This document shows, piece after piece, positions 17,810 through 25,732 of a stretch of DNA of 64,000 nt (position 1 is the first letter of the stretch; each line of letters starts with the position of its first letter). Below the pieces are notes generated by a model that worked only from the letters and a program-made list of their open reading frames with translations, was not told the DNA's origin and did not search any database. The position numbers and the translations under genes are program-made. Source of the DNA: DASZTV01 sp035548125 (lineage in GTDB: Bacteria; Actinomycetota; Actinomycetes; JAFAQI01); NCBI GenBank assembly GCA_035548125.1, contig DASZTV010000021.1, positions 1-64,000 on the forward strand. The letters run 5' to 3'.

Positions 17810-18535
17810 CGCGCGCGACGCCTTGCGCCGGAGCCAGGACGGCGGTGGCGGCTGGCTCATCCCTCGCGCCGCCATCTCCCTGGCGACGAACGACTCGAAA
17901 TAGTCGTCGGTCTCCTCCGGGGTCATCAGCGCGCGCTCCCGGACCGTGAACGTGTCGGTCCACCACAGCTGCTGGACGCGTTCGGCCGCGCTCAACGTCT
18001 CGTGAAACCCGAGCGGGAAGCGTGCCCGCGGCCTCGCGTGGATGATGTGGTGCTTGAACACGAAGTCGATGTGATCGTCGCTGACGTCGGCCAGCCAGTG
18101 GTGGTGGCTCCAGCCCACCCAGCGGCCGTGGATCCCCCACGTCTGCTCCTCGAGACGCGACGGCAGCTCGATGTAGCCGGCCTTGCCGACCCGGCGTACC
18201 TCCTCGCACACCCAGATCGGGTCGCGCAGGTCCTCGAGAGTCTGGGAGCAGATGACGAAGTCGAAGAAGTTGTCGGCGAACGGCAACGGCTCCTTGGCGC
18301 ACACGTCGCGCACGATCCAGCGCTCCGCGTTGAACCGCTCCGGACCGTCGCCGTCGAAGCCGTAGAGGCCGCGCGTCTCGTAGGGCATCTGGTCGATGAC
18401 CCAGTCCGCGCGGCGGTACGGACGACCCCAGCTGCCGATGTCGAGGACGACGGCGTCGTCGGCAAGCTCGCGGTCGAGCCGTTCCGCTGCCTCGGGAATC
18501 ATGTTGAGGATGCTAGGTGTTCGACCTGGCCTCAT
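17792..18535 (-). CDS. SAM-dependent methyltransferase-like protein
   Basis: A protein of up to 247 residues. ATG at 18535 (overlapping the upstream glycosyltransferase stop) or ATG at 18502 could start it; neither has a clear ribosome site. VVLDIGSWGRPYR is a variant SAM motif I (GSWGR in place of GxGxG) and FDFVICSQTLEDLRDP the usual motif IV region. The His-rich WSHHHWLAD segment and the long basic C-terminus are not family-typical. It appears to end the ligase/GT4/methyltransferase run on the minus strand. Confidence 0.72.
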   Translation of the reverse strand: MRPGRTPSILNMIPEAAERLDRELADDAVVLDIGSWGRPYRRADWVIDQMPYETRGLYGFDGDGPERFNAERWIVRDVCAKEPLPFADNFFDFVICSQTLEDLRDPIWVCEEVRRVGKAGYIELPSRLEEQTWGIHGRWVGWSHHHWLADVSDDHIDFVFKHHIIHARPRARFPLGFHETLSAAERVQQLWWTDTFTVRERALMTPEETDDYFESFVAREMAARGMSQPPPPSWLRRKASRALRRVR

Positions 18536-19616
18536 ACAGCGCGAGCAGCTGTGGCGTGATCGAGCTGTCCCAGTCGTAGGCCGAGGCGGCCTCGCGACAG
18601 CGGGTGGCGGTCGCCGGTTTCGCGGCGAGGTCGAGGGCTGTCAGACAGCTCTCCGCGAGGGCCGCTGCGGTTCGTTGCGACCGGACCCCGGTGTCGGGCC
18701 CGACCAGCTGCGCCGGGCCGTGCTCGTTGTCCAGGACGACGGCGGGGGTGCCGCTGGCCTGCGACTCCACGACCACGAGTCCGAACACTTCGTGATCCGA
18801 CGGCAGTACGGTCACCGTCGCCTGCCGGTACAGCTCGGGCATCTCCTCGCTGTCGGCGGTGCGCACCACGCCCGCGGCGGCGAGTCCACGCCGCGCCGCC
18901 GCCGACAGGTCGGCGACCGGATCGCCGGGTCCGACCAGCCAGGCGTCGACGTCATGACCCCCCTGCCGCAGCAGGTCGTAGGCCTCGAGGAACATCTCGA
19001 GGTTCTTGCGTCGCTCCGACAGGCTGCCCGGAAACAGCAGCACCGGGGTCCGCCGCGTCGGCTTGTCGCCGGCGAACCGGCGCAGGTCGACGCCGGCGCC
19101 GATCGGATGGGACGCCCGGCCGTAGTCCTCCTGCAACATTCGCGACGCTTCGGGGGACAGGCAGACGAACTCGTCGATGTCCCGCGCGACGCGCTGGAAG
19201 ATCGCGTGGTCCGGACGTGACGAGCGGTACCAGTGCACCGGCAGTCCCGCCTCGGTGTAGATCGAGCGGACGCCGGGTCGCAGCCGGCTGGTCATCGCCG
19301 CGGCGGCCGCGTCCGACGTCGAGACGGCGTGCCAGACGTCGCACCGCTTCGTGCCGACCGCCGCGAGGGTCTGCAGCCCGAAGGCGACCTGGTCGCTGTA
19401 GCGGCCGTAGCGCCGCGGCACCCGCCGGCGCTTGAGATAGCGCACCGGCACCCCGAGCACCTCCGCGCGGTGAGCGCGGGGTGCGCTGCTGATGATCCGG
19501 ACGCGATGGCCCTTGCGCTGCAGCGACGCCCCGAGCTCGTGGACGTAACGCTCGGCCCCGCGGCGTACCTCGGGCCAGGCGTAGACGTGGGTCAGCGTCA
19601 CCCGCAGCGAGGACAT
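18513..19616 (-). CDS. Glycosyltransferase family 4
   Basis: A 367-residue GT-B glycosyltransferase from ATG. VTLTHVYAWPEVRRGAERYVHELG is the N-terminal acceptor-side block. HPIGAGVDLRRF, LFPGSLSERRKNLEMFLEAY and LPSDHEVFGLVVVESQASGTPAV (the E-x7-E motif) form the donor-binding half. It begins 4 bases after the stop of the O-antigen ligase-like gene, so the two are very likely one operon. Confidence 0.88.
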   Translation of the reverse strand: MSSLRVTLTHVYAWPEVRRGAERYVHELGASLQRKGHRVRIISSAPRAHRAEVLGVPVRYLKRRRVPRRYGRYSDQVAFGLQTLAAVGTKRCDVWHAVSTSDAAAAAMTSRLRPGVRSIYTEAGLPVHWYRSSRPDHAIFQRVARDIDEFVCLSPEASRMLQEDYGRASHPIGAGVDLRRFAGDKPTRRTPVLLFPGSLSERRKNLEMFLEAYDLLRQGGHDVDAWLVGPGDPVADLSAAARRGLAAAGVVRTADSEEMPELYRQATVTVLPSDHEVFGLVVVESQASGTPAVVLDNEHGPAQLVGPDTGVRSQRTAAALAESCLTALDLAAKPATATRCREAASAYDWDSSITPQLLALYEARSNT

Positions 19617-19620
19617 GGCG

Positions 19621-21162
19621 TCAGGCGTGGACGGCCAGCTCGGAGCCCGGCCAGACCTCGTCGTCCTCGCTCGCCGCCAGCGGGACCGCCCGTTCCTCCG
19701 GGGTGAGCGGCGGGCCGATCGCCGCGCCCGCGATGCCCCAGAAGGTCAGCGCCACCGGGAACGACGTCCAGACGTGCAGGAACATCCCGGTGATGAACAG
19801 CCCCCAGCCGGCCAGCCACATGCCGCCGGCGACCGAGCTTCGGTCGGTGCGTCGTTTGGCCTCGTTGCGCAGTCGCGCGAGCAGCGCGAGGTATGCGCCG
19901 ACGAACGCGATCATCCCGGCCGCGCCGAGCTCGACGCCGACCTGCAGGTAGGAGTTCTCGGAGAACGTGACGGTCGACGTGCCGAAGCGCTGGCCGGTCG
20001 CCGGGTTGGAGCCCAGCCCGGCGCCGAGCGGGTCGTGGATGATCTTCGAGGCCGAGCTTCGCAGCGCGATCTCGTGGCGCAGGTTGTCCGGGCTCCCCGA
20101 CGTCTGGAACGTCGTCGAAAACCGGCCTCTGATCGCCGAGCCGGCGCTGAGCGGTACCGCGACCACCGCCGCCGCGACGACGAGGACCATCAGCCGGTAG
20201 CGACCCGGCGCGCCGTTGCGGAACGCCAGGTGGACCGCCAGGAGGATGGCGGTGGCCGCACCGAGGATCGGGCTTCGGGTCTGGGTCAGCACGACCGTCA
20301 CGGCCGAGCCCCCGACACCGATGAGCACCCACGGCCGCAGCCGCTCGCCCGCGAGCCGTTCGACGCACAGGCCGAGGGGGATGACCATGAAGAAGCCCAG
20401 GGGCAGCGGATCGGTGAACAGGCTGCCGACGCGGGTCACCGCGACGCCCGCGATGTGGGTGTGAAGGACGTAGTCGAACTGTTTCGGTGGACTGGTGTTG
20501 AGCACCTCGAGCTGGTACTGCGGAACGTGCAGGGTGTGCAGCAGGAACCGGTTGTAGCCGCCGCCGTCGACCGACTCCCACACCCCGACGGCGAGCATCA
20601 GCAGCCCGATGGCCACCACCACGTCACGGATCCGGTGCAGCTCTCCCTTGGTGAACGGCACCCGGCGGGCGGCGAACATCAGGACGATGAACAGGCAGTC
20701 CAGCCGCCAGGCGTTGAGCCGTACCTGGAACGGCAGCCCGCCGAGGGACCCCTTCGCGACCTCGGGGATGACGAGATAGAACGTCGCGATCGCGAGATAG
20801 CCGAACGCGAACCAGTCGAGCACGTCGAAGTTGTTGAGCCGCCGGTAACTCGCGGGCGCGCGAAGCATCGCGACGATGATGGCGGCGGTCCCGACGTCCT
20901 TCGTATAGCCCAGCTCTTTGACGAAGTCGTGCGGCAGCCCGATCTTGTACAGCCACGCGAACAGCGTCAGCTGGAGCGGCACCAGGATGAGGACGACCGA
21001 CAGGGTGACGCCCGGGTAGATCGCGCCCAGCCCGATGAAGCACACCGCAACCGCGCCGGCAACCGTCAGCTCGGCGAGGTGCAGGCCGCCGCGGCTGATG
21101 TCGGCGAACAGCAGCAGTGCGACAGCAACCGCCGCGATGGAAGAGCCCGTTGCGAAGCTCAT
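19621..21162 (-). CDS. O-antigen ligase/polymerase-like membrane protein
   Basis: A protein of about 513 residues with about 11 hydrophobic segments and a periplasmic-type loop holding TQTRSPILGAA and a later DPLGAGLGSNPATGQRFG, the Wzy_C/WaaL signature region. It would join or polymerise lipid-linked glycan units. ATG at 21162 starts the first membrane helix and is preferred; GTGs at 21180 and 21198 and a longer form to 21306 (which would overlap the divergent kinase gene) are alternatives. The first helix begins at FATGSSIAAVAV. It is followed by a GT4 gene. Confidence 0.85.
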   Translation of the reverse strand: MSFATGSSIAAVAVALLLFADISRGGLHLAELTVAGAVAVCFIGLGAIYPGVTLSVVLILVPLQLTLFAWLYKIGLPHDFVKELGYTKDVGTAAIIVAMLRAPASYRRLNNFDVLDWFAFGYLAIATFYLVIPEVAKGSLGGLPFQVRLNAWRLDCLFIVLMFAARRVPFTKGELHRIRDVVVAIGLLMLAVGVWESVDGGGYNRFLLHTLHVPQYQLEVLNTSPPKQFDYVLHTHIAGVAVTRVGSLFTDPLPLGFFMVIPLGLCVERLAGERLRPWVLIGVGGSAVTVVLTQTRSPILGAATAILLAVHLAFRNGAPGRYRLMVLVVAAAVVAVPLSAGSAIRGRFSTTFQTSGSPDNLRHEIALRSSASKIIHDPLGAGLGSNPATGQRFGTSTVTFSENSYLQVGVELGAAGMIAFVGAYLALLARLRNEAKRRTDRSSVAGGMWLAGWGLFITGMFLHVWTSFPVALTFWGIAGAAIGPPLTPEERAVPLAASEDDEVWPGSELAVHA

Positions 21163-21241
21163 CCGGAATCGCTGCGCCACCGGGTACGCCTCGCCCACCT
21201 GGCAACCGTACAAGCCGTCCTCGGCGAAGTACGCTGACGCC

Positions 21242-22639
21242 GTGGACTTCCTCGGCGTTGTCGCGGCACTTCGCCGGCGGTGGTTGGCACTCTTCCTCTG
21301 CATCATCGCGGGGACCGGCGGCGGCTACGACCTCGGCCACCACGGCACCAAGCTCTACCGCTCCACGGCGCAAGTCCTGGTGCTCACCCCGGACGGCGGA
21401 AGCATCGGCGACCAGGTCGCCGGGACGCAGCTGACCAGCAACCTGGTCGCCACCTATGCGGGCCTGGTCAACTCGGGCACGGTCGTCGCGCGCACGATCT
21501 CGAAGCTGCAGGCCGAGGGGGTCAACTCTCCCGGCACGGTGTCGGCGCTGATCGTTCCGGCCACCTACCTGATCAACGTGTCGAGCGTGTCGCCGAGCCC
21601 GCGGATCGCCCAGGCGACCGCGGATGCCGCGTCGAGCGCGTTGATCGACGAGGTAGCGGCCCTCGAGCAGGGCCTGCCCTCGCAGATCACGCTGCACGTC
21701 GCGACCGCCGCCGGGCTGCCGTTCAAGCCGATCAGCCCGAACACCAGGCTCGACCTGATCGTCGGCATCGTCCTGGGAGTCGTCGGCGGGCTGCTGCTCG
21801 TCGCGCTGTTCGAGATCTTCGACCGCAGTGTGAAGTCGGTGCACCAGGCCGACGCCAGCCTCGGCGTACCGATGCTCGGGGTGGTGCCGAAACGGCGAGG
21901 CAAAACCCTCGTGCTCTCCCCGGACAGTACGAGGGCCGAGGGCGAGCCGTACCGGTCGCTGCGGACCGCCGTGCGCTTCCTCGACCCGGACCGGCCGCTG
22001 CGGACACTGCTCATCACGAGCCCGACCGCCAACGACGGCAAGACGACGACGGTCGCGAACCTGGCTGTCGCTCTCGCGCTGTCGGGCGAGCGCGTCATCG
22101 TGGTCGACGCCGACCTGCGCCGCGCCCAGCTCGCCGAGGCCTTCGGCCTCGAGCGGCGGGTGGGGCTCACCAGCCTCGTGCTCGGCCAGGCGACGCTGGA
22201 CCAGGCGCTACAGGACTGGCGGCCCAACCTCAAGGTGCTGCCGAGCGGCCCGCTGCCGCCGAACCCCTCGGAGATCCTCGGTTCGCAGTTCCTCAACTCG
22301 CTGCTCGGCGAGCTGTCGAAGCGCGCCGACATCGTGATCCTCGATGCGCCGCCGGTGCTGCCGGTGGCGGACGCGGTGACGCTGGGCACGCAGGTCGACG
22401 GCGTCGTGATCGTCGTCCGGCACGGGATGACGCCGCGCGGCGCGGCCGCGGCGGCTCGTCGCCGGCTGGAGGCGGTCGGAGCGCGGCTGCTCGGCTACGT
22501 CTTCAACGGCGTACCGAGGGGCGAGACGACCGGGTACTACCTGGACTACCGCTACGGCTACTCCGCGAAGCCCTCGTCAGTGACGTCGAACAACGCGCGG
22601 AACCGCGAGCGCATGCCGGAGCACGAGACGATCGCGTAG
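21242..22639 (+). CDS. Polysaccharide co-polymerase/tyrosine autokinase (Wzz + BY-kinase)
   Basis: A 465-residue protein from GTG. The first half has two membrane helices (about residues 15-32 and 175-195) flanking a Wzz-type extracellular domain. The second half is a BY-kinase: Walker A in SPTANDGKTTT, Walker A' in VIVVDADLRR, and Walker B in VILDAPPVLPVADA. A Tyr cluster near the C-terminus (GYYLDYRYGYS) is the expected autophosphorylation site. Such proteins set chain length and coordinate Wzy-dependent assembly. It is divergent from the ligase/polymerase gene across about 80 bp. Confidence 0.92.
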   Translation: MDFLGVVAALRRRWLALFLCIIAGTGGGYDLGHHGTKLYRSTAQVLVLTPDGGSIGDQVAGTQLTSNLVATYAGLVNSGTVVARTISKLQAEGVNSPGTVSALIVPATYLINVSSVSPSPRIAQATADAASSALIDEVAALEQGLPSQITLHVATAAGLPFKPISPNTRLDLIVGIVLGVVGGLLLVALFEIFDRSVKSVHQADASLGVPMLGVVPKRRGKTLVLSPDSTRAEGEPYRSLRTAVRFLDPDRPLRTLLITSPTANDGKTTTVANLAVALALSGERVIVVDADLRRAQLAEAFGLERRVGLTSLVLGQATLDQALQDWRPNLKVLPSGPLPPNPSEILGSQFLNSLLGELSKRADIVILDAPPVLPVADAVTLGTQVDGVVIVVRHGMTPRGAAAAARRRLEAVGARLLGYVFNGVPRGETTGYYLDYRYGYSAKPSSVTSNNARNRERMPEHETIA

Positions 22640-22659
22640 CCGTTCCGAAGCGCCGGCGG

Positions 22660-23565
22660 TCAGCCGGCCTTCACCGCAATCACTTCCATGCGGTCGTGGA
22701 AGTCGGGCGCGATCAGCTTCTGGTCCAGGTGCAGCCGCTCACTCGCACGCACCGTCATCCGGGCGAGGCCGGCCGAGTACCCGCCGAGCCGCTGCGCGTA
22801 GTACGCGGCGGTGAACACCTTCGGGTGGCTGGCGACCCGTGCCACCCGCAGCCCGTGCCGCTCCAGCAGCCGTCGCATGGAGTCGCGGGTGAAGTACTGC
22901 ACGTGCATCGGCAGGATGGACCACCACCGCTGGCCCATCGTCCGTGCCAGCCGGCCGCCGGCGTCGGGGGTGGTGAGGTAGAGCGCGCCCCCTGGTTCGA
23001 GCATCTCGGCCACCGAGCCGATCGCGCCCGAGACGTCGAGCAGATGCTCGATGACGTCGCACATCACGACGCAGCGCATCGTCCCCGGCGCGACGCCGGA
23101 GGAGCTCAGGTCGCCCACGTGCACGTCCAGGCCGCGCTCTCGGGCGCGCTCGACCGCCCAGGTCGAGGGCTCCACGCCGCTTGCCTGCCAGCCGCGGCCT
23201 GCCGCGGCGGCCACGAACGACCCGGTCCAGCAGCCGATGTCGACCAGGGTCCCGACGGGGACGACGGACTCGATCCGCTCGAGGCCACGCCGCGCGGTCT
23301 CGAGCTGACCGGCCTCCTCGTCGAGCGACACCGGGTCGGCGGCGTCGCCGTACGCCGCGGCGAGCACCTCGTCGGTCGGCTGCTGCTCGAGCGAGGCGTG
23401 TCCGCAGTCCAGGCAGCGCAACACCGTGCCGACGGTTTCGCCGTAGCGGTCGGCGCTGGGCCGGAACAGGTGCGGGTCGACGCCGTTCTCCGTCGCGTCG
23501 CCCTCGACCCGCCACAGCAGCCGAGAGCGCGGGCTGTCGCAGACCGGGCAGCGCCAGTCGCTCAC
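22660..23565 (-). CDS. Methyltransferase with N-terminal zinc-ribbon-like motif
   Basis: A 301-residue protein. GTG at 23565 is preferred because GGGGGA sits 5 bases before it; GTG at 23580 is also possible. The N-terminus has two CxxC pairs (RCPVC and RCLDC, residues about 5-55), a likely zinc site. LVDIGCWTGSFVAAAAGRGW is SAM motif I, VVMCDVIEHLLD motif IV, and EPGGALYLTTPD motif VI. The layout matches methyltransferases of sugar and C-methylation families. It follows a flavin oxidoreductase gene 40 bases upstream on the same strand. Confidence 0.82.
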   Translation of the reverse strand: MSDWRCPVCDSPRSRLLWRVEGDATENGVDPHLFRPSADRYGETVGTVLRCLDCGHASLEQQPTDEVLAAAYGDAADPVSLDEEAGQLETARRGLERIESVVPVGTLVDIGCWTGSFVAAAAGRGWQASGVEPSTWAVERARERGLDVHVGDLSSSGVAPGTMRCVVMCDVIEHLLDVSGAIGSVAEMLEPGGALYLTTPDAGGRLARTMGQRWWSILPMHVQYFTRDSMRRLLERHGLRVARVASHPKVFTAAYYAQRLGGYSAGLARMTVRASERLHLDQKLIAPDFHDRMEVIAVKAG

Positions 23566-23605
23566 GTCCGTCCCCCGCACCCGGCCGCCGCCTGACCTGG
23601 GCGGC

Positions 23606-24910
23606 TCATGAGCCGCGCGCGTCTTCGGTGATCGCGTGCGCGGCATCGGTGCCGAGTCGGATGCCTTCGCTCATGCCGCGGTCGGCCGGGTAGATCTGGG
23701 CTGTGGTCGCGATGTAGAGGCCGCGCAGCGCCGGACGAAGATCGGGGATCCGCTTGCTGTAGCCGAGCGTGACCAGCGGCGCGGCGTACGGCGTCTTGAA
23801 CGGATGCACCGCGACGACACTCGAGCGGTCGAACCGCGGGTACGCCGCCGACAGGTTGTCCAGCCACTGATCCGTCAGCGCCGCCGGGTCGGCGGTGGCG
23901 ATCTCCTGCTCGGCGGAGGTGAAGTAGCGGCCGAGGTAGGTCACGTGACGGCCGCCGTAGTCCGACGGCGGCACCAGGTTGGTCTGCTCGATGATCGCGC
24001 CCATGCCGACGGCAGGGTCGCAGACGTTGGTCCAGTAGAAGTCGGTGAGTGGGCGGTCGGTCTCGATGACCGAACAGACGACACCCATTCCTTCGGCCGC
24101 CGCCCACTTCGGGTCGACGTGCTCCGCGGGGACGATCCGCGTGATGGCAGGCATCGCGCCGGTGTAGAGCACCGTGTCGGTGTCCACGTCTCCGCCGTCG
24201 CCGGTGACGCCCGTGACCTGGCCGTCGGACACGACGATCGCGGTGGCCCGGCTGCTGGTGCGGATCTCGACGCCGAGCTCCTCGAGCCGCTTGGCGAGCG
24301 CGTCGAAGAGCTGACGGAAGCCGCCGCGCAGATAGCCGAGCTTCTCGCCGGTGCCCTTGCGCGCGCCGCGCCGCTGCTCGAAGCGGCCCCACATCCACGC
24401 CGCAGGCACCTCGGGCGCGGCCGCGCCGAACTTCGCCCGCAGCAGCGGATCCCACAGCTCGCGTACCGCGGCCGGGCCGGTGGCGTTGGTCAGCCACTCG
24501 CGCGCCGGCACCTCGTCGAGGCTCTCCCAGTCCTTCCAGCGCTGCAGTCGCAGTCCGCCGACACCCATTCGCAGCCGCTCCGGCAGCGTCATCGGGCCGA
24601 ACCGGAGGATGTCGAGCGGGGTGGTGAACGGCCACAGCCGCCCGCCGGTGAGCACGCCCATGCTGCTGGGGAGCCACTGCAGCTTGGGGGTGAGCCCGAG
24701 CTCCTCGATCAGCGCCCGGATGTGCGACTCGTGCGGAAAGATGTGGTGGTAAAAGCACTCGAGCGGAGTGCCGCCGATCTCGAAGGACACGACGAGCCCG
24801 CCGAGACGTTCTCCCGCCTCGAAGACGACGACCTGCCGGCCGCTTTCCGCAAGGCGCAACGCGGCGGCGGCGCCGGCGATCCCCCCACCGACGATGACGA
24901 CCGGCTTCAC
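23606..24910 (-). CDS. FAD-dependent oxidoreductase (amine oxidase/UGM-like fold)
   Basis: A 434-residue flavoprotein from ATG. VVIVGGGIAGAAAALRLAESG is the dinucleotide-binding loop and VVVFEAGERLGGLV the GG-doublet motif, as in protoporphyrinogen oxidase, amine oxidase and UDP-galactopyranose mutase-like enzymes. ECFYHHIFPHE near residue 50 is typical of members found in polysaccharide loci. The C-terminus (AHAITEDAR) closes the FAD site. The substrate is unknown. It is probably co-transcribed with the polyprenol-phosphate glycosyltransferase gene 7 bases upstream. Confidence 0.85.
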   Translation of the reverse strand: MKPVVIVGGGIAGAAAALRLAESGRQVVVFEAGERLGGLVVSFEIGGTPLECFYHHIFPHESHIRALIEELGLTPKLQWLPSSMGVLTGGRLWPFTTPLDILRFGPMTLPERLRMGVGGLRLQRWKDWESLDEVPAREWLTNATGPAAVRELWDPLLRAKFGAAAPEVPAAWMWGRFEQRRGARKGTGEKLGYLRGGFRQLFDALAKRLEELGVEIRTSSRATAIVVSDGQVTGVTGDGGDVDTDTVLYTGAMPAITRIVPAEHVDPKWAAAEGMGVVCSVIETDRPLTDFYWTNVCDPAVGMGAIIEQTNLVPPSDYGGRHVTYLGRYFTSAEQEIATADPAALTDQWLDNLSAAYPRFDRSSVVAVHPFKTPYAAPLVTLGYSKRIPDLRPALRGLYIATTAQIYPADRGMSEGIRLGTDAAHAITEDARGS

Positions 24911-24917
24911 GGCCGCG

Positions 24918-25697
24918 TCACGCCTCGGTGCGGGGCGGGATGGAGTGGGCGTTACGTGAACCGGCCGGAAGGTGCCGCAGCTCCATGGTCGACAGCACGT
25001 TGTGCATCCGGCGAAGCTCGGTGAACGCGCGGATGATGACCTTGATGCTCGCGCCCTGCGGCTTGCCCGCGGTGCGGGGGAAGTGGTTGACCCCGACCTC
25101 CACCACGCGGTAGCCGGAACGCCCGAGCTTCACCATGAGCTCGGTGTTGACCATCGCCCCGACGCTGGTCAGCTCCAGGCCGTCGAACACCTCGCGGCGG
25201 AACAGCTTGAACGCGCAGTCGATGTCGCGCACTGGCACGTAGAACAACGCCCGCACCAGGTAGTTCCAGGCGCGCGCGTTGAGTCGCCGGAAGAACGGGT
25301 CGCGCCGCTTGATCCGGTAGCCCGCGACCACGTCGACGCTCTGGATCAGGTCGATGAAGACCGCGAGCTCGTCGAGGTCGAACTGGTTGTCGGAGTCGGT
25401 GAAGAAGACCAGGTCCATCTTCGCGGCGAAGAAGCCGCTGAGCAGCGCGCCGCCGTACCCCTTGTTGGTCTCGTGCTTGATGAGGCGGACCCGCGGATCC
25501 GCGGCGGCCAGCTTCTCCACGATGTTCGCGGTCGCGTCGGAGGAGCCGTCGTCGACCACGATCACCTCGTGGTCGTCGCAGTGGCGCGTCGCAACGTCGG
25601 TCGCCATCTGCACGGCCTTCTCGATGTTGGCTTCCTCGTTGTACGCCGGAAGCACGATCGAGAGTCGTCGCTGCGGGGCGGTGTCCTGTGTCGACAT
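24918..25697 (-). CDS. Polyprenyl-phosphate glycosyltransferase (DPM1/GtrB-like GT2)
   Basis: A 259-residue GT2 enzyme from ATG. SIVLPAYNEEANIEKAV, VIVVDDGSSDATANIV, HETNKGYGGALLSGF and FFTDSDNQFDLDEL (DxD) are the dolichol/polyprenol-phosphate mannosyl- or glucosyltransferase blocks. DIDCAFKLFRREV matches the DxxCGFK motif of that group, with CAFK here. It would make a polyprenyl-phosphate sugar, the donor type used by GT-C membrane enzymes such as the neighbour at 25733, which is divergently transcribed. That pairing is inferred. Confidence 0.88.
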   Translation of the reverse strand: MSTQDTAPQRRLSIVLPAYNEEANIEKAVQMATDVATRHCDDHEVIVVDDGSSDATANIVEKLAAADPRVRLIKHETNKGYGGALLSGFFAAKMDLVFFTDSDNQFDLDELAVFIDLIQSVDVVAGYRIKRRDPFFRRLNARAWNYLVRALFYVPVRDIDCAFKLFRREVFDGLELTSVGAMVNTELMVKLGRSGYRVVEVGVNHFPRTAGKPQGASIKVIIRAFTELRRMHNVLSTMELRHLPAGSRNAHSIPPRTEA

Positions 25698-25732
25698 GTC
25701 CGCGTGAATGGTATGACGCTTGCGATACTGCC

